The translations under genes were made by a program, and so were the position numbers. The notes below the pieces were generated by a model. That model had not been told where the DNA came from and searched no databases. It saw only the letters and a program-made list of their open reading frames with translations. This document shows positions 1 through 9,100 of a stretch of 64,000 bases of DNA, in pieces (the stretch's first letter is position 1; every line of letters begins with the position of its first letter). Source of the DNA: Bacteroidetes bacterium OLB10 (GTDB taxonomy: Bacteria > Bacteroidota > Bacteroidia > AKYH767-A > OLB10); assembly GCA_001567275.1 (NCBI GenBank), contig LNBX01000048.1:62001-126000 (forward strand). Direction: 5' to 3'.

Positions 1-419
1 ATGTGTTTGTAAAAATTGATAAAAAACAAAATCCAGGCAATAGCAATAGGAAGTGCCCAAACCGGATCGAACTCCCAATACTCTCTTCCACCGAAATGCT
101 TTGTAAAATAAGAAATGAAAATTCCGCTTATGGCAATCATCCAAAGAATCCATTGCGTTAATGCTATTGCATTATTCACCTTTTGTCCTGTAACTATCAT
201 TACACCGTTATACACACTTCCGGTTGCGCCAAGAAATATCCAGAACAATGCAGAGGATACATGCAATGGTCTCAATGAAATAAATCCTAAACTGTTTTTT
301 AAAAATTCAGGAGAGATATACACTACTGCTGCAAGGACTCCAAAAAGTAATCCTGCCAGCAACATGATAAGTGCTGAAATCAAAAAGAGATTACCTATAT
401 TCAGTTTATTTATACTCAT
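1..419 (-). CDS. norB: Nitric oxide reductase, NorB subunit (partial, N-terminal part)
   Basis: This is the first 139 codons of the catalytic haem-copper-type subunit that reduces 2 NO to N2O in the cytoplasmic membrane; the rest lies beyond the left edge. I translated the minus strand myself. Two membrane segments are visible (about residues 12-34 and 48-69). The second contains LRPLHVSSALFW, with the histidine expected to ligate low-spin haem b, a typical NorB sequence. Further on, REYWEFDPVWALP is also typical of the family. The ATG at 417-419 overlaps the end of norC by 14 bases, as in many translationally coupled norCB pairs. A quinol-type or other family member cannot be excluded without the C-terminal part, but the adjacent separate cytochrome c subunit favours cNOR. 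Confidence 0.85.
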   Translation of the reverse strand, partial: MSINKLNIGNLFLISALIMLLAGLLFGVLAAVVYISPEFLKNSLGFISLRPLHVSSALFWIFLGATGSVYNGVMIVTGQKVNNAIALTQWILWMIAISGIFISYFTKHFGGREYWEFDPVWALPIAIAWILFFINFYKH

Positions 420-828
420 CCTGTTCTATCATGCCAATGTTATTTGTTTTAAAAGCTCTTGGATCTGCTCTTCCGCTCAAATCAGTTGCTCTTAGAAATT
501 CTGCCAGCTTATGTATTTCATCATCCGTTAAATCAAATGCAGGCATTTGTTTAATTCCGGATTTGACCATTGCCTTAAGAAAGGGTTCTCCCCTTCCGGG
601 AGCTGACATAAAATTTGTGAGATCAGGTCCGAGATATCCTCCCAAACCATAGAACTGATGACAACTCTGACAATTATATTTTTGCCATACTAATCTTCCT
701 TCAGAAACAAGTTCTCTATTTAATCTTTTATCATACGCAGTGCTGAAAGGATGCAGATATATACTAAATGAATAAGCAAGAAACAGAGTGCTTAACATCA
801 GAAATATATGCCTGGCTTTAAACCTCAT
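406..828 (-). CDS. norC: Nitric oxide reductase, NorC cytochrome c subunit
   Basis: A 140-residue membrane-anchored monohaem cytochrome c that passes electrons to NorB. An N-terminal anchor covers about residues 7-25. The haem c site CQSCH is at 53-57, followed by YGLGGYLGPDLTN at 60-72, which is characteristic of NorC. KQMPAF at 93-98 supplies the likely axial Met95. The length is that of a minimal NorC. A GAAGG ribosome-binding site precedes the ATG. Only 16 bases separate it from the tyrosine phenol-lyase stop and it overlaps norB by 14 bases, so it is probably on the same transcript as both. Confidence 0.9.
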   Translation of the reverse strand: MRFKARHIFLMLSTLFLAYSFSIYLHPFSTAYDKRLNRELVSEGRLVWQKYNCQSCHQFYGLGGYLGPDLTNFMSAPGRGEPFLKAMVKSGIKQMPAFDLTDDEIHKLAEFLRATDLSGRADPRAFKTNNIGMIEQDEYK

Positions 829-844
829 ATTACCTTCGAGATAA

Positions 845-2230
845 TTATTTCAGTCTTTCAAACCTTGCCTGGAAGAAACGCAGATACTTTGGTTCATATA
901 CCATTTTAAGTCCTTTGATATATTTTCTTCTGTCATATACAGCAGCTGCTGATTCAGCAATAACATCCATGTGTGCCTGAGTATAAACCCTTCTTGGTAA
1001 AGTGAATCTGACAAGTTCGAGTTTGGGATAATAATTCTCGCCATTAGGTTTGCGTCCTGCTGAAACTATACCGCGCTCCATTGTGCGCACTCCCGAATCA
1101 ATATAAATTTCGGCTGCGAGCGTTTGAGCAGGAAACTGGTCCTGTGATAGATGAGGCAGAAAAGATTTGGCATCAACAAATATTCCATGACCACCGATAG
1201 GCTTTACAATTGGTATATTATACTCCATCATCTTATGACCAAGATATTCAACCTGCCCTACCCTTGCCTGCTGATGATTATCATCAAGACTTTCTACAAT
1301 ACCAACTGCAATTGCTTCCATATCACGGCCGGCTAAACCTCCGTAGGTATGCAAGCCTTCGTATACAACCACCATATTTCTTGCTTCTTCAAACACATCC
1401 CAATCGTTGATGGCAAGAAAACCTCCGATGTTTACCAATGCATCTTTTTTTGCACTCATTGTAGCACCATCTGTATAAGAGCAAATCTCTTTTACAATTT
1501 CGCGAATACTTTTCTTATTGTAGCCCTTTTCACGCTGCTGTATGAAATATGCATTCTCGCCAACACGTGTCATGTCATGAATAATGCGGATACCATGTTT
1601 TTTAGTATAAGCCCTCAGTTCTTTAAGGTTTGCCATACTGATTGGCTGACCTCCTGCCATATTTACATTAGTAGCTATGCATACATATGGAATTTTTTTA
1701 GCTCCATGTTTCTTTACCAGTTTGTCGAGTTTACTGATATCAACGTTGCCTTTAAATTGATGTTCGTTGAAAGGGTCATGAGCTTCATCAATGATAATAT
1801 CTGCAAATGTTCCACCTGCCAATTCCTGATGCAAACGTGTTGTTGTAAAATACATGTTACCAGGAACGATATCACCTTTCTTTATCAGAATTTGTGAGAG
1901 AATATTTTCGGCAGCGCGACCCTGATGAGTGGGAACTACATATTTGTATCCATAATACTTTTGAATAGCTTCTTCGAGAAGATAATAGCTTTTGCTTCCA
2001 GCATACGCTTCATCGCCAGTCATAAATGCACTCCATTGGCGGTCGCTCATTGAATTGGTACCGCTGTCTGTAAGCAAATCAATATAAACATCAGCTGAAT
2101 GAAGAAGAAAAGTATTGAAACCTGCTTCTTTAATTGCTTTGGTACGGTAAGGCTTGGTAGTCATTTTTAATAATTCTACCATTTTCATTTTATATGGTTC
2201 AGCCCATGAACGCTTTTTAATTATTGCCAT
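845..2230 (-). CDS. tpl: Tyrosine phenol-lyase (beta-tyrosinase)
   Basis: A 461-residue PLP enzyme of the tryptophanase/TPL family, predicted to split L-tyrosine into phenol, pyruvate and ammonia. The PLP lysine is Lys262 in MSAKKD. Tyr76 in EAYAGS matches the general acid Tyr71 of the Citrobacter enzyme. The phenol-lyase signature VRTMERGIVSAG at 381-392 carries Met384 and Arg386, the equivalents of Met379 and Arg381 that set specificity for tyrosine, where tryptophanase has VEIGS. The C-terminus LRFFQARF also follows TPL. It lies 27 bases after the tryptophanase gene. Assignment to TPL over tryptophanase rests on these specificity residues, judged by eye against known family sequences. Confidence 0.9.
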   Translation of the reverse strand: MAIIKKRSWAEPYKMKMVELLKMTTKPYRTKAIKEAGFNTFLLHSADVYIDLLTDSGTNSMSDRQWSAFMTGDEAYAGSKSYYLLEEAIQKYYGYKYVVPTHQGRAAENILSQILIKKGDIVPGNMYFTTTRLHQELAGGTFADIIIDEAHDPFNEHQFKGNVDISKLDKLVKKHGAKKIPYVCIATNVNMAGGQPISMANLKELRAYTKKHGIRIIHDMTRVGENAYFIQQREKGYNKKSIREIVKEICSYTDGATMSAKKDALVNIGGFLAINDWDVFEEARNMVVVYEGLHTYGGLAGRDMEAIAVGIVESLDDNHQQARVGQVEYLGHKMMEYNIPIVKPIGGHGIFVDAKSFLPHLSQDQFPAQTLAAEIYIDSGVRTMERGIVSAGRKPNGENYYPKLELVRFTLPRRVYTQAHMDVIAESAAAVYDRRKYIKGLKMVYEPKYLRFFQARFERLK

Positions 2231-2257
2231 TTTAAGAATTTTATTTTTTAGTGTATG

Positions 2258-3646
2258 TTATTTTAAATTTTTTTCGAGCAGTGCAGAGAAATGTCTTAGA
2301 AATGGAGGTTCATAGGTAATTTTATAACCGGTCTTTTGATTTCTTAACTCAAGAATATCATCAAATATGTCGAGAACATAATCAATATGACTTTGCGTGT
2401 AAACTCTTCGGGGAATTGCTAACCTGACCAACTCATTTATTGCAGGAATCATTTTACCGTTGACATCATTTTTTCCAAACATCAAACTTCCGATTTCAAC
2501 AGCACGAATTCCTCCTTTGATGTACAGATCACACACAAGAGCCTGTCCGGGAAATTGCTCTACCGGAATTTGATTATATAATTTCTTAGCATCTACATAA
2601 ACGGCATGACCACCAATTGGCCACACAACGGGAACTCCTTTACTTTTTAACCGTTCGCCCAGATAAGCAGTGCTCCTGATTCGATAATGCAAATAATCTT
2701 CGTCAAACACTTCAGTAAGACCAATTGCGAGGGCTTCCATATCGCGACCTGCAAGGCCACCATAAGTAGTGAATCCTTCGGAAATAATTAATAGGTTCTT
2801 ACATTTTACTGCCAGTTCTTCGTTGCGAACAGTGAGCAAACCTCCAATATTTACAATAGCATCTTTTTTGGCACTCATTACAAATGCATCACCAAGTCGG
2901 AGCATTTGTTTGGCAATTTCTTCGCATGATTTATTGCTAAATCCTTCTTCTCTGTGTTTGATGAAGTAAGCATTTTCGGCAATTCTGCAACCATCAATCA
3001 CAAGTAATAATCCATATTCGTCACAAATTTTACGTAATGCCTGAACATTAGCCATGCTTACAGGTTGCCCACCTGAAGAATTGTTTGTAACCGTAATTAT
3101 TACTGCAGCGATATTTTCTTTACCATGTTTTTTAATTAACTCCCTGAGTTTTTCAAGATGAATATTACCTTTGAAAGGAAGATCAGCTTCCGGGTCCTCA
3201 GCTTCCTCATAAACAATATCAATAGCAGTAGCACCGGTAAACTCAATGTTTGCACGAGTAGTATCAAAATGTGTGTTGCTGATAAAAACTTTTCCTTTAC
3301 CTCCGAGAATACCATAAAGGATTCTTTCGGCAGCACGACCCTGATGAGTTGGAAGTATGTAAGGCATCCCTGTAAGGTCCTTGACCACTTTCTCCAAATG
3401 CTCCCAACTTCTTGCACCTGCATAACTTTCATCTCCCATCATAATTCCGGCCCATTGTTTATCACTCATGGCACCTGTGCCGCTATCAGTTAGGAAGTCT
3501 ATAAAAACATCACTCGATTTTAGAAGAAATGGATTATAACCTGCTTTTTTTAATGCTTCTTTTCTGTATTCTTCGGTAGTTACTTTAAGAGGTTCTACCA
3601 TTTTAATTTTAAAAGGCTCTGTCAGAGTCCTCATTTTTTCACTCAT
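2258..3646 (-). CDS. tnaA: Tryptophanase
   Basis: A 462-residue PLP enzyme that converts L-tryptophan to indole, pyruvate and ammonia. The PLP lysine is Lys261 in MSAKKD; Tyr75 lies in ESYAGAR; the PLP-binding SGGQPVSMAN is at 191-200. The specificity loop reads IRAVEIGSLMFG (380-391) as in Escherichia coli TnaA, without the Met/Arg pair of tyrosine phenol-lyase, and the C-terminus has LRHFSA. It is the first gene of the tnaA-tpl-norCB run and has its own -7 element and palindrome upstream. I see no TnaC-like leader peptide with a Trp codon between promoter and start; the predicted leader is only about 18 bases long, so E. coli style attenuation is unlikely. Confidence 0.92.
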   Translation of the reverse strand: MSEKMRTLTEPFKIKMVEPLKVTTEEYRKEALKKAGYNPFLLKSSDVFIDFLTDSGTGAMSDKQWAGIMMGDESYAGARSWEHLEKVVKDLTGMPYILPTHQGRAAERILYGILGGKGKVFISNTHFDTTRANIEFTGATAIDIVYEEAEDPEADLPFKGNIHLEKLRELIKKHGKENIAAVIITVTNNSSGGQPVSMANVQALRKICDEYGLLLVIDGCRIAENAYFIKHREEGFSNKSCEEIAKQMLRLGDAFVMSAKKDAIVNIGGLLTVRNEELAVKCKNLLIISEGFTTYGGLAGRDMEALAIGLTEVFDEDYLHYRIRSTAYLGERLKSKGVPVVWPIGGHAVYVDAKKLYNQIPVEQFPGQALVCDLYIKGGIRAVEIGSLMFGKNDVNGKMIPAINELVRLAIPRRVYTQSHIDYVLDIFDDILELRNQKTGYKITYEPPFLRHFSALLEKNLK

Positions 3647-3668
3647 AATAACTTTAACTTATTTCGGA

Positions 3669-3676
3669 CAAAATTA
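3669..3676 (-). promoter_or_regulatory. -7 element of the tnaA-tpl-norCB promoter
   Basis: On the minus strand the sequence is TAATTTTG, a perfect match to the Bacteroidota -7 consensus TAnnTTTG. The start codon is 22 bases beyond it. No clear -33 TTTG is present at the usual spacing, which fits an activator-dependent promoter. Confidence 0.6.
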
Positions 3677-3698
3677 TCCTTAAAGAACCCATTCTTCT

Positions 3699-3714
3699 TA
3701 TGACGAAAGTCATA
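3699..3714. promoter_or_regulatory. CRP/FNR-like palindromic operator upstream of tnaA
   Basis: TATGAC-GAAA-GTCATA, two 6-base arms with a 4-base spacer. The core TGAC-N4-GTCA resembles half-sites of the CRP/FNR superfamily (for example TTGAC-N4-GTCAA). Its centre is about 42 bases before the transcription start predicted from the -7 element, the class II activator position. The binding protein is inferred, not seen. A near-identical core lies upstream of doxX at 39360-39371. Confidence 0.55.
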
Positions 3715-3884
3715 CTTTAGAGAAGCATTTCTCTTAATCCTTAAAATCAAGTAATTGCCGGGTAACCATCAGACTGATAATTCTCCTCTTTATTTGCACT
3801 AATAAAAGTGAGAGTGATGATGGATGAATTAATGTCAGAAATAAAAAAATCTGTTATACAGTTCACCCGATTACAGAAGTGAGC

Positions 3885-3925
3885 ATTATAAAAAAGAAAG
3901 CGGCTATCATCCTGATAGCCGCTTT
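3885..3925 (-). terminator. Rho-independent terminator of the coiled-coil gene
   Basis: A perfect 13-base-pair stem (3897-3909 with 3913-3925) with a 3-base TCC loop. On the minus strand it is followed by a run of six T residues. It begins 23 bases after the stop codon of the 3948-4841 gene. Confidence 0.85.
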
Positions 3926-3947
3926 AAAAAAATCATTCCTAAATAAT

Positions 3948-4841
3948 TTATCTCAGGATATACGATGTTGCCCCGCTAAGATTACCATCAATATAAACTT
4001 CAATAAGATAAGTTCCCGGGCCGAAGATTCTTTCAGGCTCTTCATAACTCATACAATTTTCCACATTCGCATTTTCGTAACGGAGAGAAGAAACAGAGGT
4101 ACACATCACTTCTTCACCACTAGGCAGAGTTATTGTTGTAGATCCTGATGAACGATTACCCATAACCTTTCCACCCGGTTCAATAATTCTCAGATAAACA
4201 TTTTTCTCCCCTGCTTTGGCAATTTTATTTTCGAGAACAGTGAAACATACATCCAATTTATTTGTACGCTTTGACAGAGCAGTAGAGGTATATTTTCCAT
4301 TACCTTTTTTCTTGAAAGATGAAATTTTAAAGTACTCTGATTTAAGTACAGACGCTGTATTTACAGTTGCCTCCAGGTTTTTTGACAGTGTTTCAACTGT
4401 TCCTGTAAGCTGGCTATTATCTTCTTTTAACTTCTGATTCTCTACCATGAGTGTATCTATCTTGTCAAGATATTCATCACGAAGTTTTTTCAAGGATTCA
4501 AGTTCAGCAAGTAACTTTTTGTTAAGCGTTGCAGAGTTAGACTCACTTCTGAGCAACTTCTGAATCCGTGTTTTTTGTTCATCTATTTTAGCGTTAGCTT
4601 CTACCAAAAGGCTATCTAAATTCTCATTTATCCCTTTGTACTTATTCAGCTCTTCAATTGTAGCACCCAGTTCTTTTTCAACATCAACCCTGGCAGTAAC
4701 CAGGCTATCGCGTGTTATTTCAAACACTTCAGTTGTTGTTTGATGATTGCGCCACTGATAGACATTAAAAAGTGCTGACAATACGAACAGTATTATCCAG
4801 ATTTTGCCTTTACTTTTATTTTCGGTATTTTGATTTTCCAT
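3948..4841 (-). CDS. Membrane-anchored coiled-coil protein of unknown function
   Basis: I do not recognise a named family. The protein has a short polar N-terminus, one membrane segment (WIILFVLSALFNVYQW, about residues 15-30 from the ATG), a long charged coiled coil (about 45-165, rich in Leu, Glu and Lys heptads) and a C-terminal beta-rich domain containing YLRIIEPGGKVMG and GTYLIEVYIDG. Proteins of this layout are common in Bacteroidota, often loosely labelled as chromosome-segregation-like, but nothing here supports that job. I chose the ATG at 4841 rather than a TTG 18 bases upstream because the -7 element at 4867-4874 leaves a normal short leader for the ATG. Monocistronic, with a strong terminator. 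Confidence 0.75.
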   Translation of the reverse strand: MENQNTENKSKGKIWIILFVLSALFNVYQWRNHQTTTEVFEITRDSLVTARVDVEKELGATIEELNKYKGINENLDSLLVEANAKIDEQKTRIQKLLRSESNSATLNKKLLAELESLKKLRDEYLDKIDTLMVENQKLKEDNSQLTGTVETLSKNLEATVNTASVLKSEYFKISSFKKKGNGKYTSTALSKRTNKLDVCFTVLENKIAKAGEKNVYLRIIEPGGKVMGNRSSGSTTITLPSGEEVMCTSVSSLRYENANVENCMSYEEPERIFGPGTYLIEVYIDGNLSGATSYILR

Positions 4842-4866
4842 TTGTAAAGTATTTTGCAATTTGTAA

Positions 4867-4874
4867 CAAAATTA
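4867..4874 (-). promoter_or_regulatory. -7 element of the coiled-coil gene
   Basis: TAATTTTG on the minus strand, a perfect TAnnTTTG match 25 bases before the ATG at 4841. No obvious -33 element. Confidence 0.5.
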
Positions 4875-4953
4875 CACTATCAAACTGACTTTGAACATTA
4901 TTTCTGATGAGTTTATCAACAATTATCAGATAGTTCAGAACACCAAATTCCGT

Positions 4954-5997
4954 TTATTGTAAAATTAGTCTTGCCTGCGGGGCCAAATCAAGGGTTGAAA
5001 AGTCGTTTTGGAGGTATTTAAAATAAGCAGCAATACAAATCATCCCTGCATTGTCGGTACAAAGGGATAATGGCGGGATATAAACATTCCAACCACTAAG
5101 TTCCGCTAATTTTTTTAGTTCATTCCTTAAGCCGCTATTGGCCGAAACCCCACCTGCAATAGCTATGTGCCTTATACCTGTCTGCTCGGCTGCTTTTCTT
5201 AGTTTTTTCAGCAAGGTTTGAATAATTGTTTTCTGAACTGATGCACATATATCGTAAAGGTTTTCCTGAATAAAATCAGCATCTTGTGCCAGCTGTTTTT
5301 TTAAAAAATAAAGCACAGCAGTTTTTAACCCACTAAACGAAAAATCAAGTCCAGGAATATTGGATTCAGGAAACTGAAAGCGATGAGCGTTGCCTTGACC
5401 TGAATACTTATCAATCAAAGGTCCACCCGGATAAGGCAGGTTAAGGACTTTGGCAATTTTATCAAAAGCTTCACCGGCAGCATCATCCAGCGTCTGTCCC
5501 AGTATCTGCATATTATCAGGAGCACTCACAAGAACTATCTGGGTGTGACCTCCGGAAACGGTTAGGCATAAGAATGGAAATTCAGGCGTTTTAGCATCAT
5601 CACTGTGTATTGCAAAATTCGCAAGCACATGTGCCTGCATGTGATTTACTTCAATGAGAGGCACTGACAACGCTGCCGATAACGATTTGGCAAAAGAAAC
5701 ACCAACCATCAAAGAGCCTATCAATCCGGGGCCGCGAGTTACTGCAACTGCATCAATTTCATTTTTTTTAATTCCGGCTTCCTTCAATGCCTGAGTAACC
5801 ACAGGAATAATATTTGCCTGATGCGCCCTGCTTGCCAACTCCGGTACTACACCACCATAAGCTTCGTGTATTTTCTGTCCTGCAATAATATTGGACAGGA
5901 TGCGCGTATTCTTAGAAACAGCAGCCGAAGTCTCATCGCATGAAGATTCTATACCTAATAGAATAATATCCTTTTTATTCATTCTGTCTTTAACCAT
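4954..5997 (-). CDS. tsaD: tRNA N6-adenosine threonylcarbamoyltransferase TsaD
   Basis: A 347-residue universal protein (Gcp/Kae1/Qri7) that transfers the threonylcarbamoyl group to A37 of ANN-reading tRNAs, working with TsaB and TsaE in the cytoplasm. Visible motifs: GIESSCDET at 15-23, metal-binding HMQAH at 119-123, VSGGHTQ at 148-154, the glycine-rich AGGVSANS, and the C-terminal TDNAGM with Asp315. An internal ATG at 5982 would give a 342-residue protein closer to the family's usual N-terminus; either start is possible. It faces away from the TamB-type gene and has its own -7 element. Confidence 0.95.
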   Translation of the reverse strand: MVKDRMNKKDIILLGIESSCDETSAAVSKNTRILSNIIAGQKIHEAYGGVVPELASRAHQANIIPVVTQALKEAGIKKNEIDAVAVTRGPGLIGSLMVGVSFAKSLSAALSVPLIEVNHMQAHVLANFAIHSDDAKTPEFPFLCLTVSGGHTQIVLVSAPDNMQILGQTLDDAAGEAFDKIAKVLNLPYPGGPLIDKYSGQGNAHRFQFPESNIPGLDFSFSGLKTAVLYFLKKQLAQDADFIQENLYDICASVQKTIIQTLLKKLRKAAEQTGIRHIAIAGGVSANSGLRNELKKLAELSGWNVYIPPLSLCTDNAGMICIAAYFKYLQNDFSTLDLAPQARLILQ

Positions 5998-6018
5998 TCC
6001 GGATATCTTAGCAAGTCA

Positions 6019-6026
6019 CAAAAATA
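6019..6026 (-). promoter_or_regulatory. -7 element of tsaD
   Basis: TATTTTTG on the minus strand, a perfect TAnnTTTG match 21 bases before the tsaD start at 5997. Confidence 0.5.
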
Positions 6027-6156
6027 AGTTAATTCTACGGCCTAAACAGCCTTTATCAACTTAAATAATTCGTGTAATTTTAGCCGCTTAACATTTCAGC
6101 CTATCAGAAAGTTTTTTAAAATATTTTTTATAGTCACAGGTACGTTATTACTACTG

Positions 6157-9100
6157 TTGGGTTTGCTTTCTATAAGCCTGAAATTTCAAAAAGTTCAATC
6201 GTTTGTAGTTAGCAAAGTAGCCTCTTATCTTTCTTCTGAATTAAACACAAAGGTTTCTGTAAAAGGTGTGAGGTTTGAATTGATAAAAAACTTTGTTCTT
6301 GATGGGGTTTACATAGAAGATACGGAACACGATACACTTTTGTACGCCAACACAATTTCAGCAACAGTTGCTTTTCAGACTCTGTTCGCTCACGACAAGA
6401 AACTTATTCTTGATAATGTTAATCTGAGTGATGCAAGGATTAATCTGAAAAAATCAAAAGAAACAAGGGACATGAATTTTCAGTTTATCATTGATTATTT
6501 CAGCAAACGCTCTGCCGATACTACTTCATCGCCATTTTATTTTGCCATTAATAAAATCAACATACAAAATGTGCATTTTACTTATCGTGATTTTAAATGG
6601 AATGATACCACTTCCTGCATAGACTTTGAAGACATAGATGTGCGTAATTTCAATGCAACAATTTATAATTTGCAACCGACAGACAGCGTAATAAAATTTT
6701 ATGGGACAAATATTTCGCTCGAAGAAAAATCAGGATTCAAACTGAATCATCTTTCCACCTATGCTGCCTTTTCAAATGACAGCATGAGTTTCAGTAAGAT
6801 TATAATACATACACCCTACTCGGATATTGATGCACCACATTACAGTATGAGTTATTCATCTATTCTGGATTTTGATGATTATATAAACAAGGTGTATATG
6901 AAAGGAGAGTTTACTGAAAGCCGAATTTCCTCAAACGACCTGCAATATTTTGCCAGTGAGCTAAGAGGTTTGGATAAATATGTAACTTTCAAAGGCTCGG
7001 CACATGGCACCGTAAGCAATCTGAAAACAAAACAACTTAGTATTGGGTATGGAAACGATACTCAATTTGAAGGAGATATAAGTATGAATGGTTTACCGGA
7101 TGTTAACACTACATTCCTAAATTTAAATATACGAAAACTGACTACGAGCAAACACGATGTTGAAAGCATTAAGATGTTTCCGTTTACAGATAATAAATTC
7201 ATTCAGTTGCCTGACAATCTCGCTGAATTAGGTAAAATAAAATACAAAGGAGTGTTTACAGGATTTTACAATGACTTTGTTTCGTATGGAAATATACAGA
7301 CTGCATTAGGTGATTTATCAACTGATATCAACCTGAAGTTCAACGAAGATATGGATAAGTCGTCTTATTCAGGAAAACTTACAGCAAATGATTTTGACAT
7401 TGGGAAATTCTGGAGATTAGGTTCTCAGGTTGGAACCATTTCATTTAATGCAGAATTAACAGGATCAGGATTTACTTCAGACAAAGTAGCAGCAAGGTTA
7501 AAAGGAACAGTTGATCACGTTACTTTAAATAATTACACATACAGCAATATCACAGTTGATGCCAATGTAGCTCGGAAATTATTCAATGGTATTCTAAATA
7601 TGCATGATGCGAATGCAACACTGGACTTCAAAGGAAGTGTTGATTTCCGAGAAAAACTTCCGTTTTTTGACTTTGCCGCATCAGTAAAAAATGCAGCTCT
7701 CAGCAAGTTAAAATTGTTCAATCGCGATTCCTCTGCATTGTTTTCGGCTGATGCAGACCTTAAAATGCATGGTCTGAATTTTGATGACTTTAATGGTGCT
7801 ATTCAACTTAAGAATATTTCCTATTCCGAAGAATATAAAACCGCTAATATCAATTCACTTAAAATAATTTCTATAAAAGACTCCGGTGAAAGATCAATTA
7901 AACTCAACTCTGATGTACTTGATTTTTCGCTGAACGGGAACTATACACTTACGAGGATTATTAATTCTGTTGGAGAGTTGCTGAATGTTTACCTTCCACC
8001 GTTCTTAGTAAATATCAAATCATCTGAAAAAAACCGAAATGATCAATTCAATTTTTCAGGCAAGGTCAAAGACATCAATCCGTTGCTGAATATTTTTGTA
8101 CCCGGATTAACGTTCAGCAATCAAACCACCTTTAATGGAAGTGTGAACAGAATTTCTGATCATATTTCATTGCAGATGGAATCGCCATGGACTAACTTTA
8201 ATAATCTTCAAAATAAAAATCTTAAAATAAATATTTTCACTTCTGATAAAAGACTGAATGCTGACATCATCTCAGATCAGTTAAGAATAAGTGACAGCCT
8301 TGTATTAAAAAATATTAAAATAGATTCTGACTCAAAAAAAAGCCGTTCTACAATTGCCGTGAGCATTGATAACGACTCTACATCAAACTCCAGGTTAAAA
8401 TTAAGTACAGAACAATTATTTTCTGAAGGACGAACAATTTTTCATTTTCTACCCTCCATAATATTAATTCAGGGCGAGAACTGGAACATCAATCCTGCCA
8501 ACGAAATTGTTTTTGACAGCACACAAATAAGTTTTGAGAATCTGTTTTTATCAAATCAGAATCAGTCAGTGCAACTCGGTGGCAAAATAAGTAAATCAAC
8601 TACCGATAAATTAAAATTAAGTTTATTTCAATTTAACACCAAAGTCCTCAGTCAGCTATTATCGCTTTATGATATAAAAATCAGTGGGATAGCTGATGGT
8701 GAACTATACTTTGCTTCACTCTATTCCAAACCGATTATAACCGGAAATGTGAAGGTTAAAGATTTTGAATTTAATGATGATTTACTTGGAGATGCAATTG
8801 CAAATATTGACTGGCTGACCGAAAAGAAAACCATGCACATTGAAGGCGCAATTGAGCAAAATGGAAGAAATTCAGCTGTGGTTACCGGCAATTATATTTT
8901 CAAACCTAAACATGATGAAATAGATTTTAATATTAAAACAGATAAACTCAGCATCTCTCCTCTGGAGCATTATTTCAGTGGCTTTGCAAGCAAGTTAAGA
9001 GGGCTTGCAACTGCTGAACTTCACTTATATGGAAAAGCAAATGAACCGTTGCTAACGGGTAAAGCCAGATTACAACGAGCTTCAATGGTAATTGATTTCT

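Larger units (their letters stand above)
3647..3947. other. Intergenic region between tnaA and the coiled-coil gene
   Basis: This gap of about 300 bases holds the tnaA promoter and operator (3669-3714) and a terminator serving the upstream minus-strand gene (3885-3925). The middle part, 3720-3880, has a short inverted repeat (CACT-N6-AGTG near 3797) and a 21-codon open frame from 3817 with no recognisable features. I see no convincing gene there. Confidence 0.5.

Noticed and set aside
115-652. Two plus-strand open frames at the left edge
   Set aside because: They lie antisense to norB and norC, whose products are clearly recognisable; the plus-strand translations show no domain or signal and are shadows.
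3646-3720. TnaC-type attenuation leader for tryptophanase
   Set aside because: The predicted leader is about 18 bases and contains no short Trp-codon reading frame.
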